Part shown: piece by piece, positions 10,870 through 22,053 of the stretch
How the letters are laid out: every line of letters starts with the position of its first letter
Position numbering within the stretch: position 1 is the stretch's first letter
Source: Ignelater luminosus
Lineage: Eukaryota; Arthropoda; Insecta; Coleoptera; Elateridae
DNA length: 64,000 nucleotides
Assembly: GCA_011009095.1 (NCBI GenBank)
Contig: VTPC01091010.1
Span: 16,612 to 80,611, forward strand
Direction of reading: 5' to 3'
Translations under genes and position numbers: made by a program
Notes under the pieces: generated by a model
Database searches by the model: none
What the model saw: the letters and a program-made list of their open reading frames with translations, nothing else
What the model was told of the DNA's origin: nothing

Positions 10870-11765
10870 TAGTGACCGTAGGCCAGCGTTTTTCTTGAAA
10901 CCAAATGTGAAAACAAAATTCGAATATCTAGATCTACTTTTGAAATATTAGCTAAAAAAGTTGTTTTTCATATCTTGTTGATTTGAAGACTATCAACTTT
11001 GAAGGCATTTTTAATCATGATTGTTTTGATTTCATCATAAAAAATTAGTCTATGGTAAAAAAAACCGTTTTTCGCTATTCACACATTGTTTTTGGTTGTT
11101 GTTGTGTATTTTTGACCACTTAAAACCATTTTGATGGAAAAAATATTAACATTCATTTTATGCATTCTCTTCATAATCAAACTATAGGTAGATACAATCC
11201 TAAGATTTAAACATTTCGGTGCTTACAGAAGCTGAAAAGCAGTACTTATGAAGTAATTACCAATTACATATTTCACATTGTACTTGAACATATCAATAAT
11301 TATTACCAAGATTCACATAATACAAAATACTAGTAAAGTTCGGAATGTTATATGAAGAAGGTAAAAATTTTACCGTAAATCATTATAAAATTAAAAATAT
11401 CTGCTATACCAGTGACCTCATCCTCTTCAACATTACAAAATGATATCTTTCATCATTAGCTTTTGACAAATATTTTACAATTGTGAAAGCCATTTTAGCA
11501 AACAAAAGATTCATTCATTTGATTAATAACACTTGTCGGTCGTATAGATATAAAAATCTTGTAACTAACTCAAATTTAGACTATATTTCAAGAGAACACA
11601 AGTATAACATCTTTGTTTTTGGTGCAGATTTATAATTTTAAATTCTGAGATGTACCTACATAATAACTCGACATTCCTAGGTTTGTAAATATGTGTAAAG
11701 CTTAAGATTTGAATTTCATTATGATTGCATTTTTAAAGTTGCCCAATTTTATACTACGGTCACTA
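10870..11765. mobile_element. 0.9 kb non-autonomous element with 12-bp perfect ends
   Basis: TAGTGACCGTAG at 10870-10881 is exactly inverted at 11754-11765 (CTACGGTCACTA). If the outer TA is the target duplication, the ends are GTGACCGTAG and the element is of the TA-inserting (Tc1/mariner-like) type. Similarity between the arms fades after 12 bases and no coding frame is present. With only 12 bp, a chance pairing in 900 bases of AT-rich DNA is unlikely but not excluded. Confidence 0.45.
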
Positions 11766-13283
11766 TATGAATTTTGCTATAGTCAAAATCAATTGATGAC
11801 TGACAAACACTCTGATTATTATAATTTCAATAAATTGAAATGTAGGCTTTATTTGGAAAAAATAAATTAAATTACATTGGAAAATTACCAATTAGTGTTC
11901 GCAGTGGTGTTTGATTATAAAGGGTGATCAAAAATAGTGATAACTTGTAAAATTCTCAATCTTTTCTGTCATTTAACATTCTTAATTGTCTAGGGTCTTT
12001 TCACTCCTTAAATTTTCTGTGCCTATTGCTAACTCAACAACATTACTCAGTATTGCTGTTTTTCTCATGTTATCTATAAAAGATCGAAATACTGAAATCT
12101 TAAAAAACATGGTTTCTTGATCTTTTCATGTCTTTTTCAGTCCAAGAGAATAAATTGCTTTAAGAAGTTTTTATTTTTAATTAGTGATTTCTGCCCGTTA
12201 TGTTTGGAGCTCTCTTACTTGCAATAGATAAACGATTAAACAAATTTACTATATTATTGGACTATAATAGTTGCTGTTGGAATTTAAAAAGATCTTTGCC
12301 CACCTTCTGCCACCCAGAAAGCCCAAGCTTGGCATATCCAGCGTTGCCAACAGTCTTTCGCCCATAAAAAGATCTTTTGGTAACAATACCGCGTTATTGT
12401 CGCATTGCGCACATTTCCGAGTTCCTCATTACTGCATATTGCAGAAGCATTTCTGACATTTCTCTACAACATTCCTGTCCATTTCTGCTAATTTTGCACA
12501 CCTATTTGCTGAAGTATAATCGCCGATTCCTAAAGCAGACGGAAAACATATTTCACGTAATACAACCATTTTTAACGTAACAGCATGTGTTATACAACGG
12601 AAAGAAAATCAATGGAACTTAAATCTATTCAGGATTTAATAGCCTTACACGTACGTAGTTTCAAACAGCATATAATGTTACATCCTCGTTGTTGCGAGAT
12701 CTTCAAAGATTTTATAAATTCTAGCGTCTTATGTATTAATATCACAAAATATTGTAATGAAATTTATTTGTTGTTTTCTATTATTCTATACTAAACTAAA
12801 ATATGTCAAGTCGGTATTCATGCAGTTTCGTTATAACAGTGCTATTTTGCAAACGGATTATTTCATAACAGGTCAAGAAAAAAATAATAGTCAAGTGGTT
12901 ATGAATCACGTTGAATTTTGAAGTCGCCGACAAAACAAAACTTTCGTGTATTTCGAATATTCAATTATTATTTGAACAAAAGAATTAAGAATCTCGTGGC
13001 AACTTTGTAGTAACTAGTAACACTTCATTTATTATGAATTCTATCAAACGTAAACATTAATTTTACCCAGAATATTTCGATTGTAAATTATGATTTATGA
13101 AATAACACTTCAACCATACATAATTGCACACATTACAAAATGTTAAAAATATTTTAATGTGAATTTGCGCTATACGTGGGATATTGTTTTGTACGTTATT
13201 CAGTTTTTCGTATACAACAGTAATTGAATATTATTCTAGAGAAACAAAGACAAGTGCAGTTACACTGTTGGCTACTCCATTTA
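11766..13283. other. Intronic sequence, no gene recognised
   Basis: AT-rich with a GC-richer patch at 12285-12430 (CTTCTGCCACCCAGAAAGCC) bracketed by two AAAGATCTTT-like motifs in inverted orientation. Short open frames at 12271-12794 show no known motif, no repeat and no splice signals, and I regard them as chance. Confidence 0.4.
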
Positions 13284-13450
13284 TCTAATCTGAGCTGACT
13301 ACGTTGTCGTAGGTCAGCTATCAGTATTGTCATTCTATGACCCTCCGCAGCCGTCGTAATTTACCGTTGCGGGTTCCGCGCTCTATAAATAGTAATTTAT
13401 CGGCTACCTGATGCTTATCCCTTTTAATTGCAATTCCGCTCCAAGAATAG
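13284..13450 (+). promoter_or_regulatory. Candidate promoter or enhancer upstream of exon A
   Basis: A GC-richer island about 250-400 bp before exon A. It contains an imperfect hairpin (AGCTGACTACG, then CGTAGGTCAGCT), a CpG-containing stretch and a strong TATA motif, CTCTATAAATAG at 13381-13392. In insects a TATA box with this spacing would put a start site near 13415-13425. No downstream donor that would join such a start to exon A was found. It may be an alternative promoter, an enhancer or a transposon remnant; the evidence is motif-level only. Confidence 0.25.
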
Positions 13451-13700
13451 CATATCCCCATTTCAGGCAGAAACTTTTTGACAATAATATAATTGTAACT
13501 TCATTTCATTTAATTGAAATCGGAAAAGTTGTTTTATCTTTTGTTTTTTAATTTTCTTTCATTTCTATTCAAATTAGTTTTTTACGTGGCTATTAAGATT
13601 TATTCAATTATTGCAAGAGAAATTTATTGTAGATCTGAATTTAGAAATAAACGTTCATTATCAAAACATTTGTTTACAATGTTATCTATTTCGCTTCCAG

Positions 13701-13943
13701 TTATCGCCTGCGTATAGTGGAGCGCCTACTTCAAGTCCTGGTTATGGTGAAGGACGAGCGGGATGGCCTGGCCCTCCCGTTACGGGTCAACACGGTCCCG
13801 GTAGTCCAGGTCCACCTTCAGCCACCGCTACAGCTAGCCAACCATCCCCGCAACCATCACAACAACCAAGCCATTCACCTGGACCTGGACTACCCCCTAG
13901 TCCCAGTCCCCAACACCAAAATCCTCCGCAGTCGCAACATCAA
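13701..13943 (+). CDS. osa: Internal exon A of an Osa/ARID1-like gene (81 codons)
   Basis: The acceptor TTCGCTTCCAG ends at 13700 and the donor GTAAGTAA begins at 13944. The 243 bases between are open in one frame and start and end between codons. The exon is GC-rich in an AT-rich intron. The peptide contains 22 Pro, 14 Ser, 12 Gly and 10 Gln in 81 residues, with GWPGPPV near residues 21-27 and the run SQPSPQPSQQPSHSPGPG near 46-63, ending in QNPPQSQHQ. It shows no folded domain or membrane segment. The spacing of Y-x-E-x-R, WPG and P-S-P-Q motifs resembles the low-complexity N-terminal part of Osa, the ARID-domain subunit of the Brahma (SWI/SNF) chromatin-remodelling complex. Other Pro/Gln-rich nuclear proteins have similar composition, so the name is tentative; that this is a coding exon is much surer. 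Confidence 0.5.
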
Positions 13944-16796
13944 GTAAGTAATTTTTGCCTCTTTTTTTTTTGAATGACTAACAATTTGATCAAGAACATA
14001 GTACAGATGTAATAAAAATTCATTCTTCTAATAACCGAGGAAAAATAACTTTTAGATAGTATCCCACACAAGTATTTTATCCAAGAAAAAATTGTTTTCT
14101 TATCAATACCAGCTGAGTTAGTTGTACGATTCATTTTTTGCTTTTATCTCAAAAGTATTATTATGGTTATGTAATTTTGATTTCCCCATAATTATGTCTG
14201 CACTAATTGAACTTTTTATCTTTTTATATCAATATTTATTGTAAATGAAAATGTTGCTAAAAATAGAAATTCATTGAAAAAAATTTTTCAAACGCACAGT
14301 TAACAGAAGGAGCCTCGTTAAAAGAAATGTTTTCTCATCGTAACACTAAGTTGTACGCATGTATATAAATAAACGCTTTCTATGATAATCTTTTAAAATA
14401 GTTGATAATGAAACTAAATTACTATTTAAATTTATAAGACGATACTATTATAGTAAGCTTTATGCAAGGTGAATGAATATTTGCATTTTTGATCTCATTA
14501 ATAACTAAAATGTAAGTTTCCTGCACAAGACATTATTCCAGAAGGTAAATAAAATTCGAAACTGGTACAACGATATTCTGAAATGATTAATTCGACTCCA
14601 TGATATCTGTATCTGCCTCACACATTTTTGGTTTTTTTCTTTAGTCTAACCACTTCGATTCAAACTAATCCCAGTATTGTTCAAATCTCTGAGTTAATTC
14701 CTTCAGTTTGTTTAAGTACTTTCCTGTTATGCAGCCTTAGCTATTACTATTCAAAACTATAAGAAAGAAAATTCTTAGATACGATACTCATTTTCATCTT
14801 TTGGTTAATTTAAATTAAAAAATTTGCAAAACCACTGCTTGATTTATAAAAGAATTTAGAAGAAAAAGTAAAATTAATACAATCAGGACAGAATTAATTA
14901 ATTGATCTTTTCAGTATTACTTGAAATGCTTTAGTCAGGTCTAGTTTAGAACTAATTACGGTAAGGCTCAACTAATTTAATCGGTTCTAGATCTTCAATA
15001 TACGGGTCAAAACAATTCAACAAAGGCCAAATTATTAGCAATTAATTTATGACTACTACTTTTCAATGTTTGTAAGCAGTAGGTTTGAACTCTTGACCAC
15101 ATGATTATAACTTTACTATTTCACCTGGGGGGTTGTAATATCAGAGGCTCTCAAGAGAAAATTCATTTCGTATTTAGAGATTTGCAATTATTTCATCTAT
15201 CTACAAATATTTGGCAGGCAGATTTTGATTTGTAATTGAAAGTTCAACATATTTTTACTATCAGATGTCTACTATTCTACATAATCTTATGTTTGATATT
15301 CGGAGAGTTGGGGAGGGGCTGTGAGAGCCCTTTTGTACTTCTCTTTCTTTAAGTAAGTAAAAGTAGTAGGGCTTATAAGATCTTACCAGATTTCTTTTAA
15401 AGCCGAAGAAAATTCTATATTTTACCTTAGGGATGACCACATCATTTTTATTTAAAATAGAGAAAACTCAAGTTTAACTAAAAATGGGTAGAAGGCTAGT
15501 AAAAAAAAAAGTCTAATTCTCACAATATAAGAAAAAATGAAATACATTTATTTTGAAAGGAAAACTAGAAACTTGACTGTGATGAACAAACTATTAAAAA
15601 GTTTAAATATAATGGCCGTCACTTGCAATCCCAATTATACAGCAATAAATGCAAATGGTCGAATTAGTATAATTTTAAAGTAAGACGGTGATAAAACATT
15701 CCACCGTTAACCATTCTTGACTTTTAAACATATATAAACGTATGTTATTTAAACTTTCTGAACTTATTATTGTCCTGTAATCGGGATTGCTAGTGACAAC
15801 TGGTATAACTTATCCAATTTGAATTAGGAATAACAAAATTAGTAATTAGTAATTTTAAATTTGTCAAATAAAAACAGAAAGTTGAATTATTTAAGATAAA
15901 ACTAGTTATTTGAAATTTCCTTTTATTTGACATACTATAGATAATTTGTTTACTATTCATTGCTGCCGATATAAAACTTGACAGAAAATTGGAAGATAAT
16001 CAATATGAAGCATCATTGCAAATGTCAATATTTGTTCAAAAGTAGTCTAGTTTGAATTAGGAGTACATGGTACCATCCATAAATTAAAAGGAATGATCCT
16101 GAAAACCTTACCTTTCTTATTGCAAGTATTTTTATCTAAAAACAAACTCGTGATTATTTAAAATTATGCACCTTTCTAGATGGTCAAGTCATCAGAGTAT
16201 GAAATCACACAAGAATACACCAAGATAATCGAGATAGTGATATTGACATTTCATCCCGTAAGATGTGTGCGAAATGTTAGCTTGTATTACGTTCACAGGT
16301 GCTGCTGCGAACTTATGGGGCCTGTCAGGATTTTAAATTAAATTAAGAGGAAAAATCAAAAAGAAACATTGAGTATTAAATAATAGAGAAACTATAAATA
16401 CAATTTGATATTTATATTTTTAGTTTTAAAACTTTGACACTCTGTATCTCAGAACAGTGCACTTTAAGGAAAAAATTATATTCCAAGTATTTGTATTCAT
16501 TCTTAAAACACCTTGTACATGCAGTGTTGCAGCTATTCTATTTCATAATTCTGGTAAAGGATTACAGTTCCTTTTATCTTATTTTACATCTTTCTTTGAA
16601 GTAGCCTAAACCAAAACTTCTTGTTTCATAGAATTCCCAGGTAGACAGACAACAATCCTATTCTCTCATCAGAATTAGAAGATGAAACACATATTCATAA
16701 AGACCATTATCACTTTGATTTTTCAAGGAAAAAACAAGAAATGCACTTTAGTATAGATAGAGTTCACAGCGGCATGCAATTATGAAAATATGTATA
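13944..16796 (+). other. Intron after exon A, first part
   Basis: The intron runs from the donor at 13944 to the acceptor at 21993, about 8.05 kb. This first part is AT-rich with no exon-like segment. A perfect 12-bp inverted pair, TGTCAAATAAAA at about 15858 and TTTTATTTGACA at about 15921, lies in low-complexity sequence. The rest shows nothing I can name. Confidence 0.5.
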
Positions 16797-17059
16797 CAGG
16801 GTACATACATTTGCGATAAAAAAAGGTAGGTAAAAATTGCATAGTTTCTGAGAAAAAGACTTTTGAAATTTAATCGCTAAGCCAAGCCGGTCCTGCTCTC
16901 ATAGTTTTACTTAAGTAAAAATCGATAGGGGTTGACTGACCCTCCTTGTCATTGGCAGGTAGCTGTTCACATATGTAAGGGTCGGACATGTTGTCACAAT
17001 CAGTCGGTCTTTGACTTTCCCGAGAGTGACAAGGTGTGAAAAAATTTCAAGTGAGCGAG

Positions 17060-18136
17060 ATGTTTTCCACTCGAGAGTTGGCAGACATAACTTTAATGTA
17101 TGGAGGTTATTATAATGTAGAAGCGACAAAACGACTGTACGCCGATCGTTTTCCACAACGAAGACAGCCTTCGCGGAATACAATACTGCAAACGATACAA
17201 CGACTTCGTGATACAGGTAGCACCGTCGCAACATATGAAGGCCGTGGACAAGAAGGAGCACCACACTTTCTTCAAGCGGAAGAAGATGTATTAGATATGA
17301 TTAATGAAGATCCTACAATAAGTACCCGCGGTATCGCACGCGACGTGAACGTTTCCCAAGCAACAGCGCATCGGATATTAAAGTCGTACTTATTACATCC
17401 CTATCACGTACAACGGGTTCGGCATTTAACTGAAAATGACTTTGCACCGAGACGAACATTTTGTGAGTGGTTTCAACAAAAAACAATGCAACAACAGGAA
17501 TTTGTAGAGAAAGTACTGTTTACGGATGAGTGTTGTCTTACGCGAGACGGTATCTTAAATTTTTATAACGCACATTATTAGAATGACGCTAATCCTCACC
17601 TGATTAGGAAAAATAAATTTCAATGGCGGTTTTCTATTAATGTGTGGTGTGACATTTTAGGAGACACATTGTTTGGACCATTTATTTTACCACAGCGGTT
17701 AAACGGAGACACGTATCTGGAATTTCTAGAAAACAGGTTGCCAGATATGTTGGACGATACACCTCTAGAAACTCGTAGGCATATTTATTACATGCATGAT
17801 GGAGCCCCTCCGCATACTAGCGTACGTGTGCAGGGCTATTTAAACGAAATGTTTCCCCATCGGTGGATTGGTCGCAATGATCCCGTACGCTGGCCTGCTC
17901 GTAGCCCTGACATAAATCCTCTGGACTACTTCTTGTGGGGTCACATGAAGTCTGTTGTATATCGCACGGAAGTCGAANNNNNNNNNNNNNNNNNNNNNNN
18001 NNNNNNNNNNNNNNNNNNNNNNNNNNNNNNNNNNNNNNNNNNNNNNNNNNNNNNNNNNNNNNNNNNNNNNNNNNNNNTACAAGAAAACGAAAGAAGATTG
18101 AATTATGAATTATGGCTCTTTTTCGTGCGCTTTTGA
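17060..18136 (+). pseudogene. DD41D Tc1/mariner-superfamily transposase with one nonsense mutation
   Basis: The frame starts at ATG 17060 (MFSTRELADI) and runs to a stop at 18136, about 358 codons counting the 100 N as true length. The N-terminal FSTRELADITLMYGG region is the DUF4817-type helix-turn-helix of insect mariner-like proteins, followed by a second one (STRGIARDVNVSQATAHRI). The catalytic triad is visible: D156 in LFTDEC, D247 in YMHDGAPPH and D289 in SPDINPLDYFLWG, with 41 residues between the second and third, the DD41D spacing of the rosa/visitor-type families. Codon 174 (17579-17581) is TAG where relatives have Trp; a single G to A change in TGG explains it. No frameshift was found, so the break is recent. 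A gap covers about 34 codons near the end; the frame resumes as QENERRLN. The copy is inactive as it stands. Confidence 0.9.
17978..18077. other. Assembly gap of 100 N in the transposase
   Basis: The gap falls in the C-terminal coding part of the mariner-like transposase. The flanking frames agree if the gap is 100 bases, but the length is probably a placeholder. Repeated copies of the element elsewhere would explain the failed assembly. Confidence 0.95.
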
Positions 18137-19176
18137 ATGAGATTCGCATTTCTGACATTAACAAAACAAGCTATATTTTCGCGTTAAACAGGCAGCGGTC
18201 AGCGACCTTTATTTTACTATTGAAATATGTTTTTAAAAAAAGAAATTGGAAGTACCTAGTTGTTAGGGTAAAGCCAGTGCCTTTGAAAGAAGCAGGTACC
18301 AAATATTTAATCTCCAAGAAAACGTTTTGACGAGAAACCTTTTTATAATTCTCGCTTTTTTGGATTAAGAAGTAAACATGATGGGGGGTAAAATAAAGTT
18401 GCTGTACTTGCTTAGTTGACAGACTTACTATTTACTACTTGCTCGAGATAAAAGAAGGCGATAGCTTATGTTAAAAGGAATCGCTATTTCGCCGAAAGCA
18501 TGGTAAACTGTTAGTGACTTTTTTCTGTAAAATTCCGAAAAACCAAAAACTTCAATAAGCATTATGCTACATAAATAAAAACTGGTTGACTTTTATGGAA
18601 TTGAATTAAATACAGAGGCGATAATTAGTAGTATCTTCCATAATGTTTTCTGTTCAAGTGACTAAATAATAATAAGGGATTAAAATGTTGCTTGCGAGAC
18701 TGGAGTCTAATTGCTCGTGACATAAATTATGCTATTATCTTTTTACTGTCTTAATACATTTCAACAACCCTGCCTGTTAAACATATCACAATTTCTTTAA
18801 TCTCCTCAACTTCAGATTTAAGAAGGAAAAGTTGAAAATGTCCAGGGGGTAGCTTATGATGGCATTTATTGTTCATTGTGCTACTACAGCTGTGTTAGTT
18901 CAAAGAAAATAAGCATGTCTGGCAAATTTTCATTCTTGCACTACAATGGTTTTACAACAGCCGTAAATCTCCTTAACTTTCACTTTTTACTCCGAAGGCG
19001 AGAATACAAAGAACATTTTCCTTTTTCTAACCAGAGGCGGCTTCAGTATTTAATATTTCGGAAAATTGTAAAAATTTTCAACTTTCACGGAGCCACTTCG
19101 TTTCTTCATTTTTTGTCTTCTTTTAGCCTCACTTATCACCTATTAAAAGGATATCTTTTATTTCAGAATCACCCTG

Positions 19177-21508
19177 TATAAATGCTCAAAATTTTAAATT
19201 TTACTTTAATACTAGTAGTAATAAAGGATAATAATAATTTCTTTTAGATTGAATGTTCAGACCTCTTTGGGTCATTGGCATAATTATGCAAAAGGTTTAT
19301 CCGAGTAGGTGTTGCAACTGGATTCTTGTTTTTACTTCTGCAATTGAGAAATACGAAAAGATGAATATTTAGAGGTAACAGAATTAGAAAGGATGAGGAA
19401 GATAATACTAAAGGAGGAAGAATATAGATGGTTCAGTAAACAAGGATAAGAACGAGAAAGAGTGAAATGGAGGTGTAAATAAAAATTTAAAAAAAAATGA
19501 TTTAGGATAAAAAGAGAAAGAAGAGAGAACTGATTAAAGAAGATGAAGAAAAGACAGTGTAATCATTAATTTCTTATTTAGCAGGCTCATGGTTTGACAA
19601 CACAATATCGTTTAAAATTAAAATCACAACTTTGAAATTTTTATGATCAATAAACGTCCCAATCTAAATCTTACTTTCATATTTGTGTCGCACCCAAAAC
19701 AATATTGTCACACCCGAACAACAAAAAGCATTTATTAACCATAAATTCTAGAAGTAAAAAATAATCTAAATGTAAAAACCATACATAGCTGTTAGCGACA
19801 ATTTCAATTATCAGTAGATTTTACAATGCAACTTCCTGAAATGAAAACCTATGCCAAAAAGATTTATTCCTACATCAATTAAATATTGTATAAAAATTTT
19901 TGTGATAAATATTTGCTTAAAAGGTGAAGAATCAGTTCCGAAACTATGGAATGACTCTAAAAGAGATAAAATAACAAAAAGAGTTGACAAATGGTAGAAG
20001 TGGATGAGACAGTCTTAATATAATTCTATTTTTGAAATTTTGCCCGAACTTTAGCATTTGAATCACGTTTATGGAGATGTTTAAATAAATGACACAACTG
20101 TACAGGGTACTGAGTAAGTAATTAAAATTTGATTTTCAGCATTAAGATTTTTATCTTGATCTAGCGAAATGTTAGCTTACTGCCTCTTATTTTCTTTATT
20201 AAGAATTTAAAAACATGTTGAGATACTCTTTAGGCAATTGTTTAATAAATTTCAAGTACAAATATGTATAAACTAAACCTAAACTGAAAATTTCAATATG
20301 ATAGGTAAAAAAGTAAAAAGAGATTTATAGTCTTAAAATATCAACTAAATAGAAAAATGAACTTTAAATTTCTGCTATTTACAAAGTTGAAAAGTGTCAT
20401 AAATTAGTTACTACTATTCCTTTTTTAAGATCTTACGATCTTTGCAAAAAAAGATTTACTATTGATCATATTTATCCTATTATTATTATTATTATTATTG
20501 AAAAACCCTGTGCACAGAAAGCCCAATTACACAAACGGTAGGCAAATTTAACAATATAATTACCACATATAAACAATCTACATGATGAAAAATAAAATGA
20601 ACATAATACACTACCAACATTAATGTACCTCCAGATTTATATGTGATTGCCGTTTACATATATTATTTATTTATATTTATATACTATGTAATGTTATAAA
20701 AATTATAATGGAGTATTGTAGAGTAAATAAGAATTATTATTATTAGTATATATTAAGGTTGTAACTTATTACGGAATTGTTTAATCGATGTTCCGAAGAT
20801 CTCAAGCATCAGGATACTACAGAAAATAAGTTTGCAAAAGCATCCCTAATGAGGGATATTATATATATATTTAAGGTGTCCACAAACAGGTTTTACACAA
20901 GAAATTCCTAATAGCAATCTCAAAAGAGTTCAATCAATAATTTTTACATTATTCAGATCAACAACATGAAACTTTAAATTTTATTATGTTTCAGCAAGGA
21001 CAAAACAAAAAATACTTGTACACAATTAATTAAAACAAATTTTAATAAAACATATTTCATCAAAGAAAATTTTTTGAGAATCGATCATTTCTTCGTGCTT
21101 ATTATGAACATTTCAAACAAGACGATATTCACTAATAATAAAAGTTTTAAATAACTAGTATTTTCTTCCTCTGCTCTGCATTCCTAGAAAATACAATTCC
21201 CTCTCACAACACAAACTAATAGAGTTAACAAAGAATGTAAAGTTGATTGATTACATTTGCATGTAAATAAAACCTACACAACTCGAGGATCGTTAACAGT
21301 TACTAGCTTTGAATTTTCATTGTAACATATTATAGCAACTTGTAAAGTTTTTTTAATAACCTGTAACACATTTAGAAATTATCTTAAAAGAGGATCTTAT
21401 TTCATTTAAAACTTGGCCAACATATGTGATAGCAAAGCCTAATTAAATATAATTAAGCAACAATATCTAATATTGACCTTTAGTATATAAATGCATACAT
21501 TTTTATGT
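19177..21508 (+). other. Intron between exons A and B, second part
   Basis: AT-rich, no exon-like segment. A lone TA-CAGGGTAC terminus at about 20103-20112 has no partner nearby and may be a broken element end. A purine-rich stretch occupies about 19370-19560. A trinucleotide run of TAT/ATT lies at 20478-20499. Confidence 0.5.
20478..20499 (+). repeat. (ATT)n microsatellite
   Basis: Seven uninterrupted ATT units in AT-rich intron. Its length is likely to vary between individuals. Confidence 0.85.
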
Positions 21509-21748
21509 ATAGGGTTACCAAAAAGTTTGGAAAAGAGGCTAAAGTTGCCAAGACAGTGATTAATCAAGAAATTTGCATTTACGACATATTGAGATTACAT
21601 AGCCAACTAGCTGAAGATAGTTTTTAATTTGTTGACAATTGTATTGTAAAAAATTATGCAATAAAATTTTCTGTGAGTTTTGTATTTTATATTTTACACC
21701 ATCTCAATAAAAGAGCTACATTTTCAAACTTTTTGATGACCTTGTATA
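21509..21748. mobile_element. 240-bp MITE with about 30-bp inverted ends
   Basis: The left end reads TATAGGGTTACCAAAAAGTT and the inverted right end TATACAAGGTCATCAAAAAG; both continue TTTG-AAA and then AG-GCT/TAGCT. There is no coding capacity. The ends and TA context suggest a Tc1/mariner-type miniature element. It ends 245 bases before exon B. Confidence 0.65.
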
Positions 21749-21993
21749 TAAAACGATTCTTTTATCATCAGACACTTACTTCAAAAGCATGTAGTAGTCA
21801 GAAAGTAAGCAGTTCTTAACTGAACTATAGTGACAACATCAGCAGATGTCATTTCATCAAGAATACCTTACTATATTTAAACCAGCATACAATTTTTGAA
21901 ACATATTGTATAATGTTATCAATATGTATATCTTATAAACCAACAACAAATAATACCAAAGACACTAATAACGCAATTAATTATCTTTTTTAG

Positions 21994-22053
21994 AACTTTC
22001 CAAATCGACCTGCACAACCAACAACCCCTAATGCACATGCACCTGATGCTGCG
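21994..22053 (+). CDS. osa: Internal exon B of the same Osa/ARID1-like gene (20 codons)
   Basis: The acceptor TTATCTTTTTTAG ends at 21993 and the donor GTAAGTC starts at 22054. The 60 bases are open in one frame, phase 0 on both sides, and read NFPNRPAQPTTPNAHAPDAA. The Pro/Asn/Ala-rich composition and phase match exon A, so splicing A to B keeps the frame. Because it is short and a whole number of codons, it could be included or skipped without changing the frame downstream. The Osa assignment depends on exon A. The next exon is not in the window, so the following intron exceeds 41.9 kb. Confidence 0.55.

Larger units (their letters stand above)
16797..19176 (+). mobile_element. DD41D mariner-like element (outer boundaries tentative)
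   Basis: CAGGGT preceded by TA at 16795-16796, and ACCCTG followed by TA at 19177-19178, bracket the transposase gene at 17060-18136. The two ends share only the first six or so bases, and 1.04 kb of non-coding sequence lies between the stop codon and the right end, long for this group. The right end could belong to a second, adjacent element. About 240 bases of 5' leader lie before the gene. Partly repeated CTCCTCAACTT / CTCCTTAACTTT segments occur at about 18802 and 18969 in the 3' part. The element lies within the intron between exons A and B. Confidence 0.4.

Noticed and set aside
12271..12794. Short plus-strand genes
   Set aside because: Overlapping frames of 60-70 codons without motifs or splice context in intronic sequence.
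16911..17275. Minus-strand open frames over the mariner-like transposase
   Set aside because: They are shadows of the plus-strand coding sequence, which has the clear motifs.
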